This document shows, piece by piece, positions 29,208 to 42,600 of a DNA stretch of 64,000 bases. Made by a program: the position numbers and the translations under genes. The notes under the pieces were generated by a model. That model had not been told where the DNA came from and did no database searches. It saw nothing but the letters and a program-made list of their open reading frames with translations. Within the stretch, counting starts at the first letter, position 1, and each line of letters opens with the position of its first letter. Source of the stretch: Rotaria socialis (lineage: Eukaryota; Rotifera; Eurotatoria; Philodinida; Philodinidae). The stretch covers positions 62,001 to 126,000 of the forward strand of contig CAJNYU010004602.1 in NCBI GenBank assembly GCA_905331475.1, read 5' to 3'.

Positions 29208-30607
29208 TCAAAACTATTCTTTTTTTCCTCTTTTATCTTCAAATTTTTTTGCTCTTGGATCATTTTTTCTGTTTGTTATTATATATTAAAGAGATACAAA
29301 TAAATCGAGAGAAAAAAATAAATTTGAACAATTTTATTTGAAAAATAAGATTTAAAAGAAAATAAATGATAGAGAATAGACTAGATTTTAGATACATATG
29401 ATTTTTATTTTGACCAAATGAAATGGGCAAAGAGCCAGAAAAAAAACGATTTTCTTTCGTCACTGCATGTTAAGATATATTTTGTCATGGAAAGTAATTC
29501 AATATCGAAATTTACTATCTTCTCTAATCATTTCTTTTACGTCAACACATTGTACTAGTTGAATTTATTCGATAAAATTTCAATTATTGTCTTCTTGAAA
29601 AACTATTCTACTTACAAACAATCTTCATGTAAATATGTCACAAATTTTAAATTATAAACGAAATCAATATATGTATAGTACTTGATTCATAGTCCGTGAT
29701 TTTGAAAACTTTGATTTATGAAGGAGTGAATCTGACTTTCGAAAACCATATGTTTTCATATATTGACTATGAGAAAAACTATGAAAGATAATTCGAGTTG
29801 ACATCTGATTCGGTCAAAGTTATGACTGTTGTAGTAACTTGTTTATCTCTGAATCCATGACTCACGAAAGTCTTCATTGGAACCATTACATCCGAACTCT
29901 ATTTACACAGGTTTGAGGACTATCCAAATATCCGCGAAGTATTCTTCTTAAAATATTGAGAATGCAATAAATATTGATTTAGAATGTTTCTAAAGTACCG
30001 AAAAATCGGGGAAATTTTAATCTATATGTCATCAATAGGGAATACATTTTAGTTGATGTAGAATAAGAAAAATACTACTCGTGGGTGATTCCAAAAGTAA
30101 GCTGATAAAACAATTTGAACTATATATCTTGTATTCATTGTTCACTAGTTGTCACAATGTTTTCGTTAAATCTGTGTTTCAATTTTGAAAACTTCAAAAT
30201 GTATATCTTCGTGTGTTTTTTTCTTCATCAGCTCGCTTGCATTTCAGTTTCGACGTTTATTCACAATTCATAATTGTAAAGTCAGCTAAATTGCATATAC
30301 ACAATAGAAAATTTTAAACGAATGGCAGATATCAATGATTTTCGAAATTAAAATATATCATGAATTCAGATGTATTTTAGTTTATTTTTTAACTGTTTAT
30401 TCGTAGCAAAGTCTAATTGACTATTTCATCGATGACTAGTAACAAATATCAGTTAAACATGTAGACAATTTCCTTATTGGTAGTAAGAATTTTTGCTGCC
30501 AAACAAGTTTAGAGTCGTAGATATTGAATCAAAAACTGGGAAAAAATTCGATTTTGTGCGTTCTATTTTACATACATTCACCAATTATTTTCATTTCAGA
30601 TAAAAGT
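29208..30607. other. Intergenic region between PSMC5 and PEX6
   Basis: No recognisable exon in 1.4 kb; frames are short and AT-driven. An acceptor-like TTTTCATTTCAG ends at 30599, nine bases before the PEX6 ATG. If PEX6 has a conventional N1 domain its exons should lie here, and I could not find them by eye. Confidence 0.5.
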
Positions 30608-33600
30608 ATGGAGTTACGTTTATCTCTGATTCGCTCACCTAATTATCCAGATACAATTAATGTTGACGAAGATTTACAAGATTATTTTAGTGAACCACGT
30701 CGAGTAAAATTAAATGAGCAGATTACAATACGACCTTTGTTACAACCAGGTGCAAATATACTAGAATACGAGATTAATTAATCTTTTTTTAAATTTAGAA
30801 TTGAAAGTATATTTTCTTATTTCATCTGTAACAAAAGAAGATGTTCTTGTCTCATGTGATAATTGTCGAATTATTATTGATACAAAAAAAGTTCGCCAAG
30901 AAAAGTTAACTTTAACGTAAGAAAAAAAGATTCTTGATTGAATATTAGTAAATCGAATTTTCTTTTTTTATTATTATCTAAGTGGTTCTTCTGCAAGTAC
31001 GGACGAAACAATTGTATTTATTAGTCAACGGTTATGCCAAATGTTTACAACATTTGATTTACAATGGTCAAAACAAATATCTATACCAACCATTCTGTTG
31101 CATGGTCTTGATGATTTTAATTCACTTGTTGATTATGCTTGCCGTCAATGTGGTTATCATTGTCATACAGTGCATATCTATTATTTTAAAATATATAATA
31201 TTATCTATTATATGGATAGTTTAGGTATCAAGTCAATTGCTTACTGGTGATTCTGCAACAGCAACCATTAAACGTATTGAACAAGTTATACAACTTGCAG
31301 GGAAATGTACGCCATGTGTTCTATTTTTCAATCATGTAAGATCAATTCTATGATAATTTATGTTACAAAAAAACAAAATTATGATAATTCTAGGTGAATT
31401 TCTTATGTAAATTAACTGATGTAGAAAATGATGATGCTATCGTAACTAATGGCCTTAGAAGATGCATTCAACATGTCAGATCAACATTAATTAATAATGG
31501 ACCTCTGATTATTTTGGCAGGTGTGTCACGTCTTCATTTACTAAGTGAACAAGTTTTGAGTCTATTCAGTTATACATTATCTATTCCAGTAAGATATTTT
31601 TTTGTTAGAATTAAAATTCAAAAATAAAACATATTCAAAAAGGCTATTCCAATGGAAATACGGAAACAATGGTTACGTAATCGACTTTCGAATATTTCAG
31701 TAGCCGATGATTTTAATTATGATCTTGTTTTAGCTCAAACGAAAGGTCAGATGAAATTTTCAAAAAAAAATTTTTTTTCTTAAATTAATAAATTCTGTGG
31801 CAGGTTGGCCATTAGCTGAAATTGATCAATTGATTCGATTGACTATTGAAGCTGCATACTGGCGATCACTCGAGTAATATTCACTAATTAAATTTAATCT
31901 TTTCATTGTCATATTTTTCAATAAATAGATCAGTTGACATGCTAACTATGTTAACCAATGCAGATTTTGAAATCGCATTGAAACAAAGTCATGCTTCAAA
32001 ATTAACTAGTCAACGTAAAGCAATGATACCAAATGTACGTTGGAGTGATATTGGTGGATTAGCTTTGGCTAAAAAAGAAATCTTAAATACCATCCAATTA
32101 CCACTCATTCATCCTGATTTGTTTGGTGATTTAGCAAGGTAAGAATTTCCTGCTAATCAATACGTACAGATATGTTACAGTTGCGATTTAATCGTAACGA
32201 AGTTGAAAGGAGACTGAAATTTAACTACGAGTAAAATGATTTAGTTCAAGACAGTAAATCGAAAGCAAATGAAATTTTCTTTTTAATTTTACAAACTATT
32301 ACTTTGATTTAAGTATGCAAATTATACAAACTCAGAGATTTTTTTACTCGATTATGAATTTTTCTAAATCCGAACTGTCTAAATACAGTCGTCAATAAAT
32401 AAAAATAATATGAAATGTAACATGCTCCGTGGAAAAAATACATTTTGTGAAGTAAAAAGCAACACTGTATTAAGAGATATGTGAAATCGTGAACAAACTT
32501 TGCGAGCTTACTTGAACGAGGACTATGAGAAAATAAAAATTTGTCATTATTGAAATTAAAGAGTAGTGTACTTCGATATGTCGTGATTTTCGGCGATTCA
32601 TCTAACAGATTGTACCGACCAGAGTATCATCCAAGAGTGATGATGATGATAATAATGATTCGAAATTCCTACATATTAACTCTGGCATGCATACATTCAA
32701 GAATAGCTTTCTCAAGACCGAAACCGACATCATAGAGATTTGTTCTTGCGCATCTCTGGTTAAGAAAAATTTTAATTTTAATCATAAGCTATGTGAAGTT
32801 TTTTAAATTTTTTATCAGAACTGGAATTCTTCTCTACGGTCCACCTGGTTCAGGTAGGAAAAAATATTTTTGAAGGAAAACAAAAACGAATCTTTTATTT
32901 TTAGGAAAAACATTATTAGCAAAGGCAGTTGCCACCGAATTTTCTTTAAATTTTTTGTCAGTTCGTGGACCTGAACTGCTGAATATGTATGTTGGTCAAA
33001 GTGAACAGAATGTTCGTGATCTGTTTGAACGAGCACGTCTTGCATCACCATGTATTTTATTTTTTGATGAACTTGATTCTCTTGCGCCACGTCGTGGTCG
33101 AACATCATCGGATTCATCGGGTGTGAGTGATCGACTTGTATCACAATTATTAACAGAAATCGATCAGCAACAACAAGAACATCATATATTTATTATTGGT
33201 GCAACGAATCGACCAGACCTTTTAGATGATTCACTTCTACGACCAGGTCGATTTGATAAACTTATTTACATTGGTATTAGTAATGATCATAATGATAGAA
33301 GACAAATGTTTCAAGCGTTAACACAAAAGTAAAATAAATATTAAAATTAAAAGTACGACATAATTAGTATTAAAAATAATTCTAGATTTAAAATTGTTGA
33401 CGAAGAATTCGATGCAGATGCTTTTGTACGCGCATGCCCATTGAACATGACAGGTGCCGACTTTTATGCGTTAGCAAGCGGTGCTTATCTTAGTGCAATT
33501 CGACGACTGATTACAAATAATCAAGAAAAAGACGACGAATATGATCAAATAGTTCATTTAATTGAGAGTGATTTTACTGATGCACTTGCAAATTTTACTC

Positions 33601-33653
33601 CGTCGCTCGATGAAAACGAAATTAGACAATATGAAAGATTACAAAAATCTTGA
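30608..33653 (+). CDS. PEX6: Peroxisomal AAA ATPase PEX6 (N-terminally short)
   Basis: With PEX1, PEX6 forms the hexameric motor that extracts the import receptor PEX5 from the peroxisome membrane. Exons: 30608-30749, 30799-30916, 30983-31169, 31225-31335, 31394-31588, 31643-31745, 31804-31873, 31929-32138, 32819-32853, 32905-33328 and 33386-33653 (620 aa). The second AAA domain is canonical. It has [20 protein letters not shown], Walker A GPPGSGKT split by an intron, [20 protein letters not shown], Walker [13 protein letters not shown] and [20 protein letters not shown]. The PEX6-type ending LTGADFY-like ([19 protein letters not shown]) and the [22 protein letters not shown] tail follow. The first AAA domain is degenerate: the Walker A position reads [10 protein letters not shown], lacking GKT. 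The family usually has about 980 residues; the missing part is the N-terminal N1 region. The exon 3 donor at 31170 is the least certain junction. A poly(A) signal lies at 33690. Confidence 0.9.
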
Positions 33654-33689
33654 TTTGTTTTTAGTTGAATTTGATTAAAATTATTAAAC

Positions 33690-33695
33690 AATAAA
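33690..33695 (+). terminator. Poly(A) signal AATAAA for PEX6
   Basis: A canonical AATAAA begins 37 bp after the PEX6 stop codon, on the sense strand. Confidence 0.6.
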
Positions 33696-36600
33696 ATTGA
33701 CTTGATAGCATTCGAATCGTATTCATTTATTACTATTTTTTCCTAGTGTACTGTCTGGCATCATTGAGATTAATATTCTACGCTTATGTGAACTTAATTA
33801 TAGAAAAATGAATGCCGAAATTCAGCGCACCACATGAAACTTTTGTCACTAGCAAATAGTTAATAGGAATTTTGAACTACTGATGATTTATCTTTTATTA
33901 GGTAAACAAGAAAATATTGATGACACGACACATATTTCAATAGATTTTTATACCTTTTTTTTCTCGTCAAATTCATTCTTCTGTAAAAGCAATATTTTAA
34001 TAAAAGTACAGTGAAAACCGATTCAGCTTTTTGCATGCCTTGCCAAATTTGAGAAAATGGTACCATAAAAGATATGAAATGGTGAAAATCAGCGTTACAA
34101 TATTATTGATTTCTCTAATTAGATTTTATTTGCCTCATTTGACATACATTCAATAAGAAGAAACCGTAGCAAAAGTATCAGTGAGACTATAAATGACATT
34201 AATAGTCCTTGACACGCTTCTCGTGTTCTGGGTACCGATGGAGTGTTATCTACGTTAAATAATCTTCTTTTCTCATGAGATCACGAAAAAACTAAATCTA
34301 GATGAAGGATATGTTTCTCATTGAATAAATAGAATTTAGTATTGCTTTTCATCTCTGTCATCTCTGTTGTTTTTGTTTTTCTTTATTAAAAAGTCTTTAC
34401 ATGTGATTGGTATCTTTTTTTTCTACGACGGCGACTATGAATTTAACTGATTTTCTAACAAAGTTCACTGTGTCTAACCTTAGTCGATATCAGTTCTGAG
34501 ATAAAACGTGAAAACAAATTTGATGTTTCAGAGAATCTTTCAGATCGGAAGAAAAGGAATCTGTCATCTAAGCACAACGTTCAATGATAAAAACAGTCGA
34601 CGATGTCAAATGGATGCATGCTATTGACATGGTGATCTGTCTTTCATATCCATATTTTAATCTTTCATCTTGTTTAACATACTATTCAGAATGGCAATTG
34701 TGTTAATTATGCTACAACGATAAAAACTAATACCATTAATTGCCTGTCATTGAATTCAATTAGAATTATACCTCAAGTATCGTGATAGTAATTCACTGTC
34801 TACAAATATTGATTTGCATAATAGATGATCTTCGACAACGAGCAATGATGCAATAAATCATACACTTCAATTTAATCTTGTTTTCTTGTCGACAGTGCCA
34901 ATAGAAATTAAAAAAAGAATTCACAATCTTTTTAATTATATTTTCCTACTACGAAGTTACGTTTAATTTTTGATTTATTCTTGATCCATTCTAAATTATG
35001 CAAATTAACTCCTTTTTTATTTCTATCATCAAAAGCGTTTTGCTATTATACATAAGTTTCATATGAATCTTGATTGTGAGACAATAGTAGAATCGGACGA
35101 GTAAATATCAAGAAATGAAGTAGCTCTACTCGAATTTGAAGACATTTTATGATGGCTTTCATACCTTAAACTATCTAAATAGTTATCCATCTAAATATAG
35201 TTCATGATGATCGTATGTAATATTTCGTTGGATTCGAAACAAAAATCATAATTGGTTAGAAGAGGTCAATCATTAAGAAAGAAAATTACTTTTATATGTA
35301 ATTAAATCGATATTTGATATTATATGTATGATATCAAACTTCAGTCAAATATTTAAGTGAACAAATTGACGAAAAGCAAGGTTAAAATCGATTCAGTTTT
35401 CTTCATACTTGAGCATTTACTAATAATTACAATAAAGATAATTCATATATAAAAATTTTTTTTTGTTATCTTGGTTTATTACTATTCTTGATTGCGGTCA
35501 TGCCTTAAGATATTCGTCACATTCATCAACGTAGTATAGCATTCGATTTATACATATATCTATCATTAGATATGTAATAATGATATGCAATACTGATCAT
35601 CTTTAATCATATGGTATCACCGACCTCTGCACTTGTCATTGGTTACGGATCAAAGATAACCATATAAGCATTTGAGAATAGAACATTTTTGGGTGATCAA
35701 TTGATTGCATCATAATTCTTTTTCGGATTGTACAGAGAGAGAGAGAGAGCAAAAATTCTTTTCTGACAACTTTTATTATTATTATTTTACATTATATGAT
35801 TGCAAATTAATGTACTATAAGTGATAGATAGATTATGGATAATTATCTTTGAATTATGTGTAAAGGGAGTAGACAATCTGCTAGTCGAATCAACTATTCA
35901 ACGGACTTTAAATGCCTGCTTGTATATTCGTACATGAATACACACGTATATGTACATGAGCTATAGCTATGTATACAAATTTATATATACATATGATACA
36001 ATCGTAAGGAGCTCGTGTGCGTGTGTTCGTCGATATATCTATACTGATTTTGATTACGTGTTAGAGAATGACGACGACAAAATGATACATGGTCATTCAT
36101 AACCGTTTTTTTGAGGTGTACATATATGAAGTAATTTTGATCGATTTTACACTGTCCGATTTTGTCTTGATCAATTGTATCCGCGTTTACTTTACGCATG
36201 CCGACAAAGTTAAATTACAATCTCGATTGTAATTCAGATGTCATCATTCAAAGATAGTTACACACGCACATTCATACGTATATACACTGACACACGCAAG
36301 TCATTGTTTTATGTCGTTGATTAACAAGTGTAACCAATCCACAACTTCAGTCACGATCGATAAGGTTATTACTTTCTTTTCTGTTGACCTTTTCTGTTTT
36401 CATACAAACACGAAAGATTGACCAAATATGTGTACATAGTTTTTGGAATAACCAGAATGAGATTAATCAGACAGACGATGTTTCGTAAAATATTAAATAT
36501 GTACAAGCAATATTAGATATGAAATAGGTATGAGTAAATTGTGAAGTGAATAGCAGAAATACGTACAATTCTATGAATATTATTGTCTAGAAAAATAATA

Positions 36601-39600
36601 TTCATGGTAATTAGAAAGTTAAATAATCATACAGCCTATAATTAACCATTATGATAGAAGACAATTCAAAAGGAAAATAGACATATTATGTCGAGACTAT
36701 CTTACACATTCATTCTGTTATAAAGAATATAGCGCGACCAATCAATCATATAATTTTGAGAATTTTTTGTGTACACATACGTCACACGGTGATGATCGGG
36801 GAAGAGTACTTTTATGATAATGTTTATATATGAAACATATGTATAGTGACCGTCTTCTCTTTTTTTTTCTTTTCCGCTGATGTTAGAATAATTTGGCATA
36901 TTTCTTGTCAAATGTGATATCACTTTTGTAGATAAGTATTTCTCTTGAGTGAATGTATATATATATCATTGAAGCATCAGCATGGCAATGATTGTATTGC
37001 ATTTTTCGTCGTTCTGTACGTCTATTTTAAATATCATATTGCTCGAATAGCATTGTCGTATCCCGAAAAATAAATCCTTCTATACATATTCGTATGTTAC
37101 TGAAGGACGATATAGTTATACTTTATCTTTCTTGGTCAATCCATCATGATAAATATGACAATCAATGAATTGGCTAAAGCATAATACTCAGCTAGGCTAC
37201 CTGACTTGATGTCCTTCAGGTAACAATCATCGAATCTTGTGCTTGTTATATATACCACGATTAGCCAGCTATATCTCAACCGTCATTGTTGTCCTTGATA
37301 TTCTTTACGCTTCTCCATTCCTATTATACAAACGAATGTAACATTGTATCATTTAAACGATTGAACGGTAACGAATCATTTCATATTATATACCATCATA
37401 TTGACCTTATTCTACTCTTTCCTAGTTATTATTCTTTTCTTTTGTATCTATCAACGAACAATAATGGTTTTTTCATTGATACTGCAATCGAATAAGAATT
37501 AGCGAGACTATTCTTGGGCAACTGTCATGTATACGGTAAATGATAAGATTTTTGTCACCGGTTCTATTTTACTATAATACACGGTTGGTATTTAAATAAA
37601 GTTGCATAAGATTTCGGAACGTATAATGAGTAATTTAGAGAAGAAAAAAAGTTCGGTAATATATGTAATAGTCTGAAGACAAATAACAACACATTCTATA
37701 GATGTTGATGATGATGATGACGACGAAGACGACGCGTCTGATCTAATGATAATGGTACTATTCACATTATCGAACGTCGTTATTCATCTCAAGAGATCGT
37801 GATCAGTCGGTATTATGAAGTGTTTTTTATTACTGACGAAGTTTATACGTGTGTATCTGTATATATTTACATGGATGTAAATATATATATTAGACAACCA
37901 TTTCTTTTCTTCAAAGTAATTGAACATGCAGACTTTCTTTTCATGACTGTTTGTCTAATTAAACAATATTCCCACTCGAAATTGAACTAGCAGAAGTTAA
38001 CAGTATGTGTGTCGATGTACTCTATTGTTCAGCATGCGCTTTTATGCATTGGATGAATGTTCATATACACAGCTTCTTCCTTTTTCAAGGTTTCAAGTCG
38101 TGTGCAGCGTTAACAAATTGTGCTAAAGGCAGAGCTTTGCTTTTTGAACGTCTTACATCATATACACGCACATATTGTGTACCATCCTTTTTTTACTCCG
38201 TCCGGTTTAGTGTTTAATTAACTTTGTTTGCCCGGTGTACTATTCTTTCTTGTGTATGGATATAATTGCAAGTTTATTACATACATACATACATACATAT
38301 ATATTGTACTAGTGTTAGTAGTAGCTACTAAATATATGTCCACGAGTGTGAGAATAAAGAGAAGGGTATATATATATATATATATAAATACTTGTGTTTT
38401 CTATCTAACAATTAAGTAAGGCACTTATGGATGAGCATAAAAGAGCTGACCAAACATAATAGAAATCAGAGGATGAAATCACCTTGATCTATCACATGAT
38501 AATGGTGATGGAAAAAAGATGATTTGCTGTATTTCTTGCACTTGAACGGCCGTAAGGGGAAAAAAAGAAAATTTATAGGATATACAAACAGATAGGAATG
38601 ATGATCTGTACATATTTATATATATACGTATATACATACATCATACTGATCAATATTAAGAAGAATTTTTCTTGTATGTGTTTTGTCTCGCCGATTTTGT
38701 CTTTAACATTTTGTAAGCATAACGAGTAGATAATTAGCTGATGCCGTTCGTCGCCCGCCTCAAAATGGCTTTCTCATGTGTTCATAGTGGTTAAACAGCT
38801 GTAGACAATCATTTGCTGACTGTTCACGAGAAGAGTTACCGCCTTACCGCCGGCGCGACAAAGAAAACGAACGAATAACGGCACCAGCAGTCTGTCTATG
38901 TCTGTTCGCTCAATTATTGAGCACATCAATGATGTGTATGAATGTTCGGCAGTGATGACGACATTCGTATTGTTTGTTTATGCTCGATGAAACAGTTTTC
39001 TTTTCTTTTTCTTTTTATACTGCCCGCAACCACTAAGAACAGCGTAGCGTTTTTTTAAGACTGGATTAAGATTGTTTACATTTTTTTCTTTTCTTCTTCT
39101 TATTATTATGAAATATTTAATTCAAAACAAATGAGAATATATAGTATTTTCTAGTCATAGTTCATGAACTTTATCTTATCGAATATTCCATACACACGCA
39201 CTCTTTATTCATCTTCTTTCTCTGCCTCTCGAATAAACAATCGCCTAATCAGGGCATTTGCTCTTGTTGACCATTAAAAGCTTACTGTGACCATGCGTCA
39301 CTCTAATGGATTGCCCTCCTCTTCGCTGCACTTCTTTTTCTTTTTTTAGTGTTGTAAATGATGATTACATGTTATATCTGCGAGAACAGATAATGTATAG
39401 ACATAGAACATTACGACTGTCATCACAGATTGAACAAAACTGTCGCCATTGGAATAATGATTTTTCATAATTTACTGATGACGCAGATGATCTTTTCTCG
39501 TAGACATTCAGCTAAGAAGTGATGACACACTCAACCTGGTAAATCTAATCCTGGATTAGTGTATATATACTTTTAGTCAGATTATTATGGAGATTTTCTA

Positions 39601-42600
39601 TGCATGACAACACTAAATTTTCTACTGGATTTTTTCCTGTTTTTATTATCGTTAGTGAAAGAATCGCATCCGAACAGGCACATGATGATGTTTTCCTGTG
39701 AAAATTCACATGACACTTTATTGTTTGCTTTGTTACAGTGCCTTGCTTTCTATTCTATATAGATTGACTATAGGACGCATCACGAGTATAAGTTGACACA
39801 GAGAAACTATTTATTATTATTACTATTGTGGTTTTAGTAGACATAGTAGCACGTTTCGTTTTTCTATTCTTATTTGTTAATCATTCATTGATTCCCATTA
39901 GAGAGAATCTAGTGATTCCCATGTGACTAGTTTCATCTTTCATAATTATTAGTCAATGACTGTCCGATGGCCAGAATACGAATATAAATCACGAGACCGA
40001 TTCTAATTTAATAGTGATTGCATTGTCATTTGTCACTTTTCTTTTTCCTAAATAGACACTATTGAAGATGACTTTTTGTTGGTGTTCAATGTGCAACAAT
40101 TAATTGTATGATCATGATCCAACAAAACAGAATAAAAGAAAAAGAAGAAGAGTAGCAGCAGCAAAAGAACGGAAAAGAATTGCCATGCAATGAAGGAAGA
40201 AAAGAGCATAGAAAGAGAGAGAGAGAGAGGAGAGTGCGAGCGAACAAGAGGGGTGAGTGAGAGAACAAGCGAAAACGCAATTCTCTACTACTTCTATTAC
40301 TATACAACATCATCTACATGTACACAATCTAGTATTTTTAATATGAATGGCACAATCAAGTGTGAAGCAATTAGGTGAGTTTTTCAACAAAAATCTTTTA
40401 TATACAACATGTCTATGTGAATTGTTTTTTAATAGTAAAAGAAAACAAAAGAAACTATTGTTCATATTTGCTTTGTATTTTTCACAGACCACAAGTCATT
40501 CCGTTCATAAGTCGCACCTTTTAAAATACATATAAATCATATGAAATAGAAAAGATTGCATTTTATTATGATTTGATAATGGCCAGTCAATGGTCAAAGG
40601 TGAACATATATGTATGTATATATATATATATATATGAACAACAAGATTTAAGACCTCATAAAATTACGTCCTACTTCGCTCGATCCTTCTAATATCACCT
40701 TCTATATTGCCTCTTTAGGGAATTTTATAACAGTGACAATCTACTCAGGATAGACAAATAGACAGGTATCAATTACACCACTAAGAAGCTCGTTTAAATA
40801 AATGTTTAATAGAAAAAAAAATCAAGCTAGTGAACTAAATAACAAGAGATACTGTTTTGATTATAAGAAAGAGCACATGCTGTCGTGCCGTCTCTTAACT
40901 GTAATCGCGTCATCGCAGCTCAACCATACTTCCATCCGGTCGCTTGCCGTGCATAGAAGCCTAATCATCTTGAGAGTTTCTCTCTCTCTCTCTCTCTGTC
41001 TTTCTGTCTCGTATTTAATAGTAGTAGTAGCATCAACTATGTATTTGATTATATCATGCGGATGATTACGCTGAACACACATACATATCTAAGCCGCCCA
41101 TGGTTGTTCATATCGGGTAGTTAGTTGTATGACGCGTGCCCTGTATTGAATGTGTGATATACAACATCAGTATATAAACATGTAGTATGTATATGAACAG
41201 ATTTATCAATAAATATGAAATAATTATTATTTTTCGATCATTGTATATGAAGTTTTTGCGCTTGATAGACTTCTTTCTTTTTCATCAGGCTTCATAGTCT
41301 CTCTTATAAATTCACTCAAACATGATCTCGTAATCACTTGATATATCAAGATGAACTTTAATATAGTATACATGCTGATAGATATTCCTAATCTTTCTTT
41401 TTATTCATTCATTCATACACTGCTCAATCTCTGTTGCTTCATAGTCTCTCTAATCTTTTCACTTAGGATTCTTGTCAACTAACACGCACATACATTTAGC
41501 TAATTTCATTGATTGTTGTCGCCTTCATGTCCCGACAATATGAATATTACGTAATATAAATGCCTAACACGCAAATCACATACAGGAACTTGTCCTTATT
41601 TGAAAACCTAGCCTTGTATAATGATTATCATGTACCATCTGTTAGCTATGTATGTTTTATTTCTAAGACAAAAGAGAATACAAAACGAAAAGAATCTGAT
41701 AAGAAGTATATTTATTTGTACATGGTAAAAATTCGAAATCTTTTTTCAATTAGAAAATTTTGACGATAAACTGTGAACTTTCACATTTCAATTAAATCCA
41801 CATGTTATTGAATAAAAATGAAAACGAGAGAGAATGAATAGGACTCATCAATATAGAATAAAAATTGTATGTGTGAAGTTTAATGGTCATCCGTTAAACG
41901 TATATACATGTACAAGGCTATTTTCTTACTCTATCAATGCATGACAAATCTATTCGAATCAAAGATTTCTTTTTTCGTTTTGTTATTTTTCCGTTTCTCA
42001 TTCTTCGTTCACTCACACTTGACATATTTTATTATGAATATATTTTAAAATATAATCTTAGATTTATACTATTGTTATTTTAACTATTATGATTGTTGTT
42101 TATAGTGAAAGGAAAGAGAGAGCAAAAAAATGAAAAAGTGTTCGTATGTATACATATTATACCTTTTGAACATTAGAAGATTGACTTACTTACATCACGA
42201 GAATGTAAATCGATCTATTTCATCGACATTATTCAATAAAGTTTAAACAAGAGCAAAAAAAAGAACTCGACACATTTCACTTAATTGAAATTGCAAGTTC
42301 ATAGTCCATTAGATAAAATTTGAAAAACTTTTGTGATATGTTTCCGTCTATTTTGTTTTGTTTTCATTTAAGTAAGTTTCTATTCAGTCAGCTTGCTCTT
42401 TTGTAGTGTTTGTTCGGTCAAAATTCTACTCAGATATGACGGCCTAAGAAATTAATTGCCTATAAATGTCTGAATACAATAGGGTGGCATTGCATTTCTT
42501 TCTTTTTTTTCCCTTCGTTTTTATTGTTTCAAGATTACTCTATTCTCGATGCTTTTTCTTTTTGTTTGGGTCAATTGAGTGAGACAGCATCTTGTAAGCG

